Source: an uncultured Clostridia bacterium (GTDB lineage: Bacteria; Bacillota; Clostridia; TANB77; CAG-508). Taken from it: a stretch of DNA of 39,597 bases. This document shows, piece by piece, positions 1 through 7,988 of the stretch (the stretch's first letter is position 1; each line of letters starts with the position of its first letter). The notes under the pieces are model-generated. The model did no database searches, was not told where the DNA came from, and saw only the letters and a list, made by a program, of their open reading frames with translations. The DNA lies in the NCBI GenBank assembly GCA_947581825.1, contig CANPVP010000006.1:1-39597 (forward strand), in the 5' to 3' direction. A program made the position numbers and the translations under genes.

Positions 1-120
1 AATTATAAAAAGTTTATCATCTAATAACTCCCATTGTTGCTCATCTGAAAGTGTATCAAAATCTGGATGTAATAATGCAAAATATTTTTCTACTTTTGCT
101 TTCCACTCTGCTTGTTCCAT
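1..120 (-). CDS. Partial CDS, N-terminal 40 residues of an unknown protein
   Basis: The frame opens with ATG at 120-118 and stays open to the left edge, so the C-terminus lies outside the window. The start is supported by an AGGAGG-type ribosome-binding site at about 124-130, just upstream on the minus strand. The visible residues begin MEQAEWKAKVEKYF and continue with an acidic stretch containing HPDFDTLSDEQQWELL. They look like a soluble helical segment; no signal peptide or membrane segment is visible. I do not recognise the family. The divergent CPBP gene starts about 415 bases away, so the two probably have separate promoters. Confidence 0.6.
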   Translation of the reverse strand, partial: MEQAEWKAKVEKYFALLHPDFDTLSDEQQWELLDDKLFII

Positions 121-535
121 AAAATCCTCCTGGTTTCACAAATAATATTCTTCATATTTGTTATATCTAAATACTATAATAAATAATTTATTTTTGCAAT
201 AAAAACTCATATATGTCTAAAAAAATTATCGCTTCAGTAGTGATGAAAAAAATCGTACAATTAATTCATTAATAAATCAAATTTCATTTTACAAAATTTA
301 ATTTTTCTAAAATTTGCAAAATTCCAATATTGTTTCAGAAATTAGATTAAATTATTCCTTTTCTGATGTAATTTAAGAAATTTTAATAAAATAACAGGAG
401 TAATAATTACATTGCTAAAGTTTAGTAAAACTGCTTATTTATACTAATGCAACCAATAGTAGCATAAATGTAAACAATAGTTTATTTTAATTTTTTTCAA
501 AAAAAGTATAATTGATATTGAAGGAGATGGATGAA
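121..535. other. AT-rich divergent intergenic region, 415 bases
   Basis: It lies between the minus-strand partial gene and the plus-strand CPBP gene, so it should hold two outward promoters. A TATAAT at 507-512 (+) is the best -10 candidate for the CPBP gene, but no good -35 lies 17 bases upstream. On the minus strand a TTGCAA followed by TATAGT/TAGTAT is a weak candidate for the partial gene. I see no ORF, strong hairpin or repeat here. Confidence 0.4.
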
Positions 536-1288
536 ATGAAAAAAATTAAAAATAAAAAATCAATTGCAAAAGAAAAAAATAATTCTTATAATAATGAGGA
601 GAATGTAATTTTTCAAAAATTACCAGAAGTTACAGAAAGAAATAAAAAAGCATATGTAATTACTTTTATATCAATATTTGTTATTATGTATTCAGGTTGG
701 GTAAAAGTTATATTAAATAATTTAGGAATAACCTCAATCCCAAACGGATTGGCATTGGTAATAAATATGCTATTGTTTTTTATAAGTATAGCAATTTTAT
801 TTGTTATTCTTAAAGATACTTTTAAAAGAGATATTAAATATTTCAAAAGAAATACGAAAGCATATATAAAATACGGAATATCTACTTTGATTGTTTTTGG
901 AGCTATAAATACACTTGTAGATACAATAATAATCCCACTTGTAGGAGATGTAGCCCAAAACGAAGCTATTGTAAAAAGTAAATCATTATTGTATCAAATA
1001 GTTTTAGGAGTAATTTTAGCGCCTATTGTTGAAGAAGGATTATTTAGAGGATTATTAAAGAAAATATTTAAAAATAAATATGCATTTTTAGTTATAAGTT
1101 CAGTATTTTTTGGAGCTATGCATATAACATTTGATATAGCAAATCCAATGGAACTATTATACATATTTTCATATTCAATTAGTGGACTAGCTTTAGCATA
1201 TAATTATGAAAAAACAGATAATTTAGTATCTACAATTGCTATGCACATGATTAACAACTTTTTCAGTGTTGTACTTAGTATAATTTAA
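536..1288 (+). CDS. CPBP family intramembrane metalloprotease
   Basis: This is a 250-residue polytopic membrane protein of the CPBP (Abi/CAAX-like) glutamic protease family. The signature is in order: EEGLFRGLLKK (motif 1, paired Glu and Arg), FGAMHITFD (motif 2 His) and AMHMINN near the C-terminus (motif 3 His/Asn). Several hydrophobic segments precede them, after a basic Lys/Asn-rich cytoplasmic N-terminus. The start is ATG 536, placed by AAGGAG at 521-526; an upstream TTG at 512 would put that site inside the gene. The downstream XRE gene begins 17 bases later and is probably co-transcribed. Family members process prenylated proteins or bacteriocin-related peptides; the substrate here is unknown. 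Confidence 0.88.
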   Translation: MKKIKNKKSIAKEKNNSYNNEENVIFQKLPEVTERNKKAYVITFISIFVIMYSGWVKVILNNLGITSIPNGLALVINMLLFFISIAILFVILKDTFKRDIKYFKRNTKAYIKYGISTLIVFGAINTLVDTIIIPLVGDVAQNEAIVKSKSLLYQIVLGVILAPIVEEGLFRGLLKKIFKNKYAFLVISSVFFGAMHITFDIANPMELLYIFSYSISGLALAYNYEKTDNLVSTIAMHMINNFFSVVLSII

Positions 1289-1304
1289 TGAGCGGAGGAA
1301 AATT

Positions 1305-1982
1305 ATGAAATTTAATGAAAATTTAAAATATTTAAGAAAAGAAGAAAAAATGACACAAGAAGCTTTAGCCGAAAAATTAAATGTATCAAGGCAAGCTGTA
1401 ACAAAATGGGAAAGTGGACAATCACTTCCAGATATAGAAAATTTAAAACAAATGGCTGATTTATTTGGGGTAACTATGGATAGTTTGGTTGGAAATGTTA
1501 CAACAAAAAAAGAATCACGTCTTAATAAAAAAATAAACGATATAGGATATTTTATATTTGGCGCAATAGTTCTATTAATAGGAATCTTTTTATCAGTATA
1601 TTCATTTACCGAAAAAATCACAAAAAATGAAAATGTTAAAATTGTTACATCATTTTTGGTTGCGTTAATATTGTTTGTAGTTTTTATATTAATGATAAAA
1701 TTATATTTAAAAGATACTGAAAATAAGATTCTAAATATGAAACCAACAGAAGACGGCAAAAAAGAAAGAAAAAATATGATAATAAAAAAATTAGGTTTAG
1801 AAATGATTAGTTTAACTCTATATGGATTAATAGGAGAAATTCATGCATTACCTGATGGTTTAGTTACATATTTAATAGAAGTTTCTAAATGGTGTTTAGG
1901 AAGTTTTGTATTAATTTCAATACTAGGTATAATTAGATATTTAAATTTAGAGAAAAAAGTAAAACAATTAAATCAAGACTAA
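1305..1982 (+). CDS. XRE-family HTH regulator with C-terminal membrane segments
   Basis: Residues about 4-65 form a Cro/C1-type helix-turn-helix; the recognition region reads SRQAVTKWESGQSLPD, typical of clostridial membrane-linked XRE proteins. The rest has roughly four hydrophobic segments (about residues 77-98, 107-128, 155-175 and 185-210), so the DNA-binding domain should be tethered at the cytoplasmic membrane face. The start is ATG 1305 with GGAGG at about 1293-1297. It sits right behind the CPBP protease gene, suggesting a two-gene unit in which a membrane protease and a membrane-bound regulator work together. That functional link is inference; target genes cannot be read from the sequence. 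Confidence 0.85.
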   Translation: MKFNENLKYLRKEEKMTQEALAEKLNVSRQAVTKWESGQSLPDIENLKQMADLFGVTMDSLVGNVTTKKESRLNKKINDIGYFIFGAIVLLIGIFLSVYSFTEKITKNENVKIVTSFLVALILFVVFILMIKLYLKDTENKILNMKPTEDGKKERKNMIIKKLGLEMISLTLYGLIGEIHALPDGLVTYLIEVSKWCLGSFVLISILGIIRYLNLEKKVKQLNQD

Positions 1983-2002
1983 CACTTTTCATTAAGTTTA
2001 AG

Positions 2003-2160
2003 TCGCTTCCTGTGATTTTGTTTCAATTTTCATCGCAACGCCCCAACTGCGCAGAGTATGTATTTAGAAATTTTCTTGTGAAAATTTTCAAAACATACTC
2101 TAAGCTTGTCGGTCCCCACCCGTAACTTGCTCGAAAATTGAAATCAAAATCACCTTGTGC
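2003..2160 (+). repeat. Diverged copy of structured repeat family R2 (copy E)
   Basis: This is an imperfect palindrome. The outer arms, about 2011-2031 and 2131-2151, pair GTGATTTTGTTTCAATTTTC with its near reverse complement, and an inner stem pairs AGAGTATGT with ACATACTCT. Between the stems lie two asymmetric segments, CGCCCCAACTGCG on the 5' side and GTCGGTCCCCACCC on the 3' side. Those two segments match the ones in R2 copies D1 and D2 (there on the minus strand), while the stem sequences do not. It follows the XRE gene stop by about 25 bases. Confidence 0.6.
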
Positions 2161-2216
2161 TACTCTATCTATTACAAAAATTACTCATACAAATTACCAT
2201 TAAGTAGTAACCCCTA

Positions 2217-2966
2217 TCATAAATTCACATAATTTTCCACTATCTTATTCAACATAGCTGGTATATATCCTGTTTTTAAAGCTTTTGGCTCTTTATTTTT
2301 CTTATTATAAGCCATATCTTGTTCAAAGTCTTCAATTAAGCTTCCTCCTAATTTAGACATTTTTCTATCTAATTTATTCGCCATCTTAGAACATTCCTTT
2401 AACTCCCTTTGAACATTTTTAGGTAATTCCTCTGAATATTTATATTTTATTTTATGTTCCAAACTTGCCCAAAAATCCATAGCAATAGTTCTTATTTGAA
2501 TTTCAACTTTAACATCCATAATTCCACTTGTAAAGCTTACTGGTACAGATACAATAAGATGATAGCTTGCATATCCACTCTCTTTTGGATTTTTTATATA
2601 ATCTTTCTTTTTTATTATATTTATATCAGTTGATTTATCAAACATTTCTACCATTTTATATATATCTGGTATGAATGAACATATTATTCTGATACCTGCA
2701 ACATCATTTAATTTGTTAATTAAACTATTATATGTTATAGGATATCCTTTTTTCTTTAATTTTTTTGCTATACTTTCTGGCGATTTTATTCTTGTTTTTA
2801 TATGTTCTATTGGATTATAGCTATATAACATTTGAAATTCATCACTAATTATTTGTATTTTAGTTTCTATCTCTTTTAAAGCAGATTTATACATAAGCAT
2901 TATCTTTTTAAATTCATTTTCTGTTTCTTTAATATAATTTATATCAACCACTGATTTTTCTTCCAT
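2217..2966 (-). CDS. Small alarmone synthetase, RelA/SpoT synthetase domain
   Basis: This single-domain (p)ppGpp synthetase of about 249 residues resembles YjbM/RelQ and YwaC/RelP. It would transfer pyrophosphate from ATP to GDP or GTP in the cytoplasm. Visible motifs in order are IKSPESIAKKLKKKG, LNDVAGIRIICS, the loop region KDYIKNPKESGYASYHL, VEIQIRT (the EXQXRT-type motif) and LEHKIKYKY. There is no HD hydrolase, TGS or ACT domain, so it is not a long Rel enzyme. I place the start at ATG 2966, which has GGGGA about 8 bases upstream; a second ATG at 2981 has no ribosome-binding site. It stands alone between repeat-containing spacers. Confidence 0.9.
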   Translation of the reverse strand: MEEKSVVDINYIKETENEFKKIMLMYKSALKEIETKIQIISDEFQMLYSYNPIEHIKTRIKSPESIAKKLKKKGYPITYNSLINKLNDVAGIRIICSFIPDIYKMVEMFDKSTDINIIKKKDYIKNPKESGYASYHLIVSVPVSFTSGIMDVKVEIQIRTIAMDFWASLEHKIKYKYSEELPKNVQRELKECSKMANKLDRKMSKLGGSLIEDFEQDMAYNKKNKEPKALKTGYIPAMLNKIVENYVNL

Positions 2967-3055
2967 ATTTACATTCCCCATTTCATAATAAATAGTATTT
3001 TATATTTATTAAAACTATATTAAATTTTCACTAAATATATTTATGTTTATACAAA

Positions 3056-3168
3056 GCGGAACTAAGATTTTTCTACGCATAACTTATTCGTACGCATTAA
3101 AATGCTACGACTAAGAAATCTAACAAATGCAAATTTTAAGAAAATCTAAGTTCCGCCATAATTATCTT
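3056..3168 (-). repeat. Repeat family R1, copy A (long hairpin element)
   Basis: This 101-base element (3056-3156) has near-perfect terminal inverted repeats: GCGGAACTAAGATTTT on the left and AAAATCTAAGTTCCGC on the right. It is followed by the flank CATAATTATCTT (to 3168), which is also beside copies B and C. It matches the reverse complement of copy B at 99 of 101 positions by my reading. On the minus strand it lies downstream of the aldo/keto reductase gene, in the same orientation relative to its gene as the other copies, but its T-run is weak. A related degenerate stretch, GCATAACTTATCTGTAGC, follows at about 3173-3190. Confidence 0.85.
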
Positions 3169-3267
3169 ACACAGCATAACTTATCTGTAGCTCATTTCAT
3201 TTCGCACAGCTAAGAAATTTCCTACAATATAAAAAAGAAAAATCTTCCTATATATACTCTATTTCTT

Positions 3268-4446
3268 TTAATATATTTTAAACCATTTTATTATTTTACG
3301 ACCTATTTTATATAAAGGCTTTTCCAATTCTTTTCTAGCCTTTTTTAATTCTTTTCGAATCTCTATATGTTGAGGGCAGTGGCTCTCACATTTCCCACAT
3401 TCTATACAATTAGACGCTGCTGATGAATCTTTACGCATCGCCGTACACATAAAATATTCTTTTAATGCTGTCATTTTACCATCTGAATATCTTCTATTAT
3501 AAGCCGCAAAAGTTCCTGGTATATCTACATGTTGAGGACATGGCATACAATATCTGCATCCTGTACATGCAACTTTCATTTTAGAATTTATAGCTTTTGC
3601 TACTCTTTTTAAAAGTTCTTCTTCCTTTTCTGTAAATTCATTAACCTGCACTTCTGATGCTGTTTTCACATTTTCCCTTATCATCTCTATTGAATTCATT
3701 CCTGATAACACACAAGTTACTTCTGGTTGATTCCATAACCATCGGAATGCCCATTCAGCAGGACTACGCTTTATTTCATATTTTTCAAATTCTTCATTTG
3801 CTTCTTTAGGTAAATTATTAACTAACCTTCCACCTCTTAATGGCTCCATGATAACAACTGGAATATTTTTAGAAGCTGCATATTGAAGACCTTTTTTACC
3901 TGCTTGAGAATTTTCATCCATATAATTATATTGAATTTGACAGAAATCCCAATCATATGCATCAATTAATTCACAAAACATTTCTGAATTTCCATGATAC
4001 GAAAAACCTATTTGTTTAATCGCTCCACTTTTCTTCTTTTCACTAATCCACTCTATAATTCCTAAATTCTTAAGCTTATTCCATGTTTTAACATCAGTTA
4101 GCATATGCATAAGGTAGTAATCAATATGATCTGTACGAAGCCTTTTTAATTGCTCTGCAAAATATTTCTCTATACTATCAGATTTTTTTATCAGATAATG
4201 TGGCAGTTTTGTAGCGATTTTTATTTTATCTCTAATTTGATTTTTTTCTAATATTTTTCCAAGAGTTGCTTCACTGTCTGGATACACATAAGCTGTATCA
4301 TAATAATTAACACCAGAATTATAGGCTTCCATTATTTCTTTTTCTGCCTTTTCGATATTGATTTTTCCTGCACTCTGTGTAAATCTCATACATCCATATC
4401 CTAAAATAGAAATTTTATTTCCATATTTATCAGTACGATAATTCAT
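3268..4446 (-). CDS. Aldo/keto reductase with C-terminal 4Fe-4S domain
   Basis: This 392-residue protein joins an aldo/keto reductase barrel (about residues 1-285) to a ferredoxin-like domain. The AKR part shows the catalytic Asp50 and Tyr55 in YYDTAYVYP, Lys80 in IATKLPH, and His114 in YLMHM. The C-terminal part has two cysteine clusters: Cys294-297-300-303 followed by proline, and Cys347-350-353-357 followed by proline, fitting iron-sulfur clusters. This architecture is common in anaerobes (COG1453-type); the substrate is unknown. The assigned ATG has no good ribosome-binding site. A perfect AAAGGAG lies 37-44 bases upstream, in front of the three-codon frame ATG TTA GAA TAA (4483-4472), which could be a leader mini-ORF. 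Confidence 0.9.
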   Translation of the reverse strand: MNYRTDKYGNKISILGYGCMRFTQSAGKINIEKAEKEIMEAYNSGVNYYDTAYVYPDSEATLGKILEKNQIRDKIKIATKLPHYLIKKSDSIEKYFAEQLKRLRTDHIDYYLMHMLTDVKTWNKLKNLGIIEWISEKKKSGAIKQIGFSYHGNSEMFCELIDAYDWDFCQIQYNYMDENSQAGKKGLQYAASKNIPVVIMEPLRGGRLVNNLPKEANEEFEKYEIKRSPAEWAFRWLWNQPEVTCVLSGMNSIEMIRENVKTASEVQVNEFTEKEEELLKRVAKAINSKMKVACTGCRYCMPCPQHVDIPGTFAAYNRRYSDGKMTALKEYFMCTAMRKDSSAASNCIECGKCESHCPQHIEIRKELKKARKELEKPLYKIGRKIIKWFKIY

Positions 4447-4508
4447 AATTCAGCTATAATATGCTAGCTTTTTATTCTAACATATTTCTCCTTTCTAAAA
4501 ATTTTCTT

Positions 4509-4880
4509 TTAGTTATGCTTATCTTTTTTTATCTTTTTATTTTTCAACTTGTTTTTTGCTCTCAAATATAATGTTTTCAAAACTGCTAGTGTCTTCTTAT
4601 CATCTGGAAATATAAGTCGTAATAAAGCAATTGAAATTGCTATAGTAATTATTTTTTCTGGAGTAAATGGTAGCCAAAGAAAAGCCACATATGCACTTGC
4701 TACATTGAACATCCAACTAATTTCTAAATGCTTTCCCATAAATAGAAAAACGTATGACCACCCATTGGTAATCATCCAGCCTATAAAAAAACACAATAAT
4801 AATTTTGGATTTAATATAAATTGTATAATTTTTCTAGTTTTCTTATTCGATTTACTTTTTATTTCTTGTTTTTCTTCCAT
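4509..4880 (-). CDS. Small polytopic membrane protein, unknown function
   Basis: This 123-residue protein has a basic N-terminus, about three hydrophobic segments (roughly residues 23-47, 56-75 and 79-92) and a very lysine-rich cytoplasmic tail ending KNKKIKKDKHN. Features such as MITNGWSYVFLF and FLWLPFTPEK look conserved for a small clostridial membrane protein, but I do not recognise a named family. The start is ATG 4880 with TGGAG about 9 bases upstream. The overlapping plus-strand frame is a shadow. It lies upstream of the aldo/keto reductase gene on the same strand with a 62-base gap, so co-transcription is possible. Confidence 0.7.
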   Translation of the reverse strand: MEEKQEIKSKSNKKTRKIIQFILNPKLLLCFFIGWMITNGWSYVFLFMGKHLEISWMFNVASAYVAFLWLPFTPEKIITIAISIALLRLIFPDDKKTLAVLKTLYLRAKNKLKNKKIKKDKHN

Positions 4881-5070
4881 ACTAAAGCTCCACTTACCAT
4901 TTAACCTAAAATTTATGAAATCATATATTGATATTTTAGTATGATTTCACATGCATGTCAATATAATAACTTACTCATAAAAGTCATTATTTTTTTGCAA
5001 TTTTCTAATCAAATTATTGTAAAATTTCTAAATTTAGCTAAAATAGTTATTTAATTTTTGCTAATACTAT

Positions 5071-5076
5071 TATAAT
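5071..5076 (+). promoter_or_regulatory. Candidate -10 box for the sortase gene
   Basis: TATAAT lies 28 bases upstream of the GTG start and about 15 bases upstream of the ribosome-binding site. No clear -35 box sits at the proper distance, so the call is tentative. Confidence 0.35.
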
Positions 5077-5103
5077 AGATTATTTATTTTTAGGGTGAAA
5101 ATA

Positions 5104-5964
5104 GTGAAGAAGGAATTTAATAGAAAAAATATTAATATTAATTATAAAGGAAAATATATAAAAAAGAAATCTGAAAATACTACAAAAAAATTAATTATAT
5201 CAACATGTTTTTTATTATTAATTTTTATTTCATGTATTATTTATATTACTTCATATCATCTAAAAATTTATAAAGAACAATTTGAATTAAATAATTTATT
5301 AAACAACATACAAATCGATGAAACCGCTTTAAAAAATGAAAAAAAAGATGATGATAAACCACAAGTAACAGAAAGAATGCTAAAACTTCAAGAATTACAA
5401 AAAACTAATTCTGACATTATTGGATGGCTTGAAATTAAAGGTACAAAAATTAATTATCCAGTTTTGCAATACTCAGATAATGATTTCTATATGAATCACA
5501 ACTATAAAAAAGCATTCTCTTCAAGTGGCTCAATTTTCTTAGATAAAAATTATGATTGGAGCATTCCAAGTAGCAATTTATTGATTTATGGTCATAACAT
5601 GAACAATGGCACTATGTTTCAAAATCTTTTGAAATATAAAGATGAATCTTTTTATAAAAAGCATCCTACTATTAGATTCACAACAGAGAACGAAGATGCA
5701 GAATATTCAATTATAGCAGTTTTTGAATCAAGAGTATATTATAAATCTGAAAAAAATGTTTTTAGATACTATTATTTCATTAATGCCAAAAATGAGGATG
5801 AATACAATTCATATGTAAATAGTGCAAAAAAAGCATCTTTATACGATACTGGAAAAACCGCAAAATTTAATTCTCAGTTAATTACACTTTCTACCTGTGC
5901 ATATCATACTAAAGATGGTAGATTTGTTGTTGTCGCTTGTAAAAATGATACTGCTATTAAATAA
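5104..5964 (+). CDS. Class B-type sortase
   Basis: This 286-residue cysteine transpeptidase is anchored by one N-terminal membrane segment (about residues 30-52) after a Lys/Asn-rich cytoplasmic tail. The catalytic triad is visible: His164 in LIYGHNMNNGTMF, Cys265 in TLSTCAY and Arg273 in KDGRFVVVA. The TLSTC motif and the region NYPVLQYSDNDFYMNHNY fit the SrtB-like group. The start is a GTG at 5104, set 5 bases behind AGGGTGA; the GTG at 5095 lies inside that ribosome-binding site. No sorting-signal protein is adjacent, so its substrate must be encoded elsewhere; it differs from the second sortase at 36173-36910, which lies next to a substrate. Confidence 0.92.
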   Translation: MKKEFNRKNININYKGKYIKKKSENTTKKLIISTCFLLLIFISCIIYITSYHLKIYKEQFELNNLLNNIQIDETALKNEKKDDDKPQVTERMLKLQELQKTNSDIIGWLEIKGTKINYPVLQYSDNDFYMNHNYKKAFSSSGSIFLDKNYDWSIPSSNLLIYGHNMNNGTMFQNLLKYKDESFYKKHPTIRFTTENEDAEYSIIAVFESRVYYKSEKNVFRYYYFINAKNEDEYNSYVNSAKKASLYDTGKTAKFNSQLITLSTCAYHTKDGRFVVVACKNDTAIK

Positions 5965-6146
5965 TTCTCTTGTTGCTTTTTTATTCATGCAATGTTATAA
6001 TTACAATATTATCAAAAAGCAAAAAACACATAATAATTTTTGCAAAATCTTCTATTGAGTGATTTTTTTATAAATCTTATGAAGTAATTATGATAATTTT
6101 ATATAATTTTAATTATATAAATCTTCCAAAGGAGGCTATAAATATA

Positions 6147-7877
6147 GTGAAAAATGAAAAAATTTTTGAGGCAAAAGAATTTAATAATATTCGAGAAATA
6201 ATTTATAACTCAGCCGAAGTATACAAAGATCAAATTGCTTTTGTTATAAAACATAAGAAAGATAAAGATGTCACTTATGAAAATGTATCATACCAAAGAT
6301 TATTAGAAGATATAAATAAATTAGGTACTGCTCTATACGATATGAAATTTAAGGGCAAAAGAGTAGCCATCATTGGAAAAAACAGATATGAATGGGCTTT
6401 AGCACATCTTTCAAATTTACTTGGTGGAATCACTTCTGTTCCTTTAGATAAAGATTTACAATATGATGAACTTGAAAATTCTTTAATCAGAAGTAAAGCA
6501 GATTGTATTTTCTTTGATGAGAAATTAACTGATAAAATGGATCAAATCAAAAAAAGTAAAAAAACTAATTTAACAGAATTTATTTGTATGAGTGATATTG
6601 AAGGTTATAAATCTGTTAATGAATTACTTAAACTTGGGGCAGATTTATTAAAATCTGGAAAAACTGATTATATAAATGCAAAAATTGATGAAAATATTAT
6701 GAATATACTATTATTTACATCTGGAACTACAGAACAATCAAAAGCTGTAATGTTATCACAAAAAAATATTGCTTCTAATATTTATGCAATGCAATGTGTT
6801 GAAGATATAAGAGCAACAGATACTAATATTGCTTTCTTACCTTTTCATCATATTTTTGGTTCAACTTGTATGATAATGATGTTAGCCAGTGGAGTAAAAA
6901 CTGTTTTTCCTGATGGCTTAAGATATATTAAACAAAATTTAAATGAATATAAAGTTACTTTATTCGTTGGGGTTCCTGTATTAATTGAAGCAATTTATAA
7001 AACAATTATGAAAGAAATCGAAAAACAAGGAAAAACAAAAATAATAAAAATCGCAACAGTAATAAGCAATTTTCTTCTAAAACTTCATATAGACGTGAGA
7101 AGGAAATTATTTAAACAAGTAATAGATGCTCTTGGAGGAGAATTACGATTTGTAATTTCTGGTGGTGCACCAGCTGATGCAAAAATAGCTAAAGGGTTTA
7201 ATGATTTAGGTATAAAAACTGTACAGGGTTATGGTCTAAGCGAAACTGCTCCTGTTATTGCTGCTGAAAATGATAAAGCTATGAGAAGCGGTTCTGTTGG
7301 ATTTCCTATGATTAATGATACTATCGAAGTAGTTAATAAGGATGAAAATGGAATTGGAGAAATTCGCGTTAAAGGTCCAAATGTTATGCTTGGTTACTAC
7401 GAAATGCCAGAAAGAACAGCTGAAGTTTTAAAAGATGGTTGGTTTTATACTGGTGATTTAGGATATTTAGATAAAGATGGTATTTTATTTATAACTGGTA
7501 GAAATAAAAACTTAATTGTTTTAAAAAATGGAAAAAAAGTATTTCCTGAAGAATTAGAAACATTAGTAAATAGATTAGAATTAGTTGAAGAATCAATGGT
7601 TTTTGGAATGCCATCAAAAGATGATAAAGATGATGTAAAATTGTCCGTAAAAATTGTTTATAACAAAGAAGTAGCCGAAGAAAAATATCCAGACAAATCA
7701 CAAGATGAATTATATAAAATAATTTGGGAGCAAATAAAAGAAATAAATACTACATTTCCACGTTATAAGCACATGCAAAAATTAATTTTAACTGATGAAG
7801 AACTTATAAAAACTACAACAAAAAAAGTTAAAAGACAAGAAGAAATGAAGAAAATACTAAGTAGCGAAAAAATATAA
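6147..7877 (+). CDS. AMP-forming acyl-CoA synthetase-like protein
   Basis: This 576-residue ANL-superfamily enzyme most resembles long-chain fatty-acid CoA ligases: it would adenylate a carboxylic acid with ATP and transfer it to CoA. Core motifs are in order: LLFTSGTTEQSKAVMLS (the phosphate-binding loop), FLPFHHIFG, VQGYGLSETAPV, GWFYTGDLGYLDKDG, and ITGRNKNLIVLKNGKK at the hinge. The C-terminal catalytic lysine is probably in TTTKKVKRQ. The start is taken as GTG 6147 because AAAGGAGG lies at 6128-6134, 12 bases upstream (slightly long); ATG 6090 would add 19 residues and lacks such a site. The substrate is not predictable from sequence alone. Confidence 0.9.
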   Translation: MKNEKIFEAKEFNNIREIIYNSAEVYKDQIAFVIKHKKDKDVTYENVSYQRLLEDINKLGTALYDMKFKGKRVAIIGKNRYEWALAHLSNLLGGITSVPLDKDLQYDELENSLIRSKADCIFFDEKLTDKMDQIKKSKKTNLTEFICMSDIEGYKSVNELLKLGADLLKSGKTDYINAKIDENIMNILLFTSGTTEQSKAVMLSQKNIASNIYAMQCVEDIRATDTNIAFLPFHHIFGSTCMIMMLASGVKTVFPDGLRYIKQNLNEYKVTLFVGVPVLIEAIYKTIMKEIEKQGKTKIIKIATVISNFLLKLHIDVRRKLFKQVIDALGGELRFVISGGAPADAKIAKGFNDLGIKTVQGYGLSETAPVIAAENDKAMRSGSVGFPMINDTIEVVNKDENGIGEIRVKGPNVMLGYYEMPERTAEVLKDGWFYTGDLGYLDKDGILFITGRNKNLIVLKNGKKVFPEELETLVNRLELVEESMVFGMPSKDDKDDVKLSVKIVYNKEVAEEKYPDKSQDELYKIIWEQIKEINTTFPRYKHMQKLILTDEELIKTTTKKVKRQEEMKKILSSEKI

Positions 7878-7886
7878 AAATTATTT

Positions 7887-7917
7887 AAAAGGTAAAAATA
7901 AAATTTTACCTTTTTTG
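7887..7917 (+). terminator. Rho-independent terminator after the acyl-CoA synthetase gene
   Basis: AAAAGGTAAAA at 7887-7897 pairs with TTTTACCTTTT at 7904-7914 around a 6-base loop, followed by further Ts. It begins 10 bases after the stop codon. Confidence 0.8.
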
Positions 7918-7959
7918 TAACTATAATATTTTTTTATCATATTATATATTGGTGATATA

Positions 7960-7988
7960 ATGGATACTTTAAAAATTGGTTCTAGCCG
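7960..7988 (+). other. Apparent one-base frameshift at the 5' end of the endopeptidase gene
   Basis: An ATG at 7960, with GGTGA at 7951-7955, opens the reading ATG GAT ACT TTA AAA ATT GGT TCT AGC, that is MDTLKIGSS. This is the expected N-terminus of an ENP1-like protein before GPDVELLQ. The GPDVELLQ frame begins one base later: the run AGCCGGACC has one C too many at 7986-7987. Removing one C would fuse ATG 7960 with the whole downstream frame. The only start in the long frame is TTG 7976, which has no ribosome-binding site and cuts into the domain. Confidence 0.75.

Noticed and set aside
1223..1759. Minus-strand 178-residue ORF
   Set aside because: Antisense shadow of the CPBP and XRE genes, no ribosome-binding site.
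4549..4944. Plus-strand 131-residue ORF opposite the small membrane protein
   Set aside because: The minus-strand frame has a ribosome-binding site, a basic tail and proper membrane segments; the plus frame does not.
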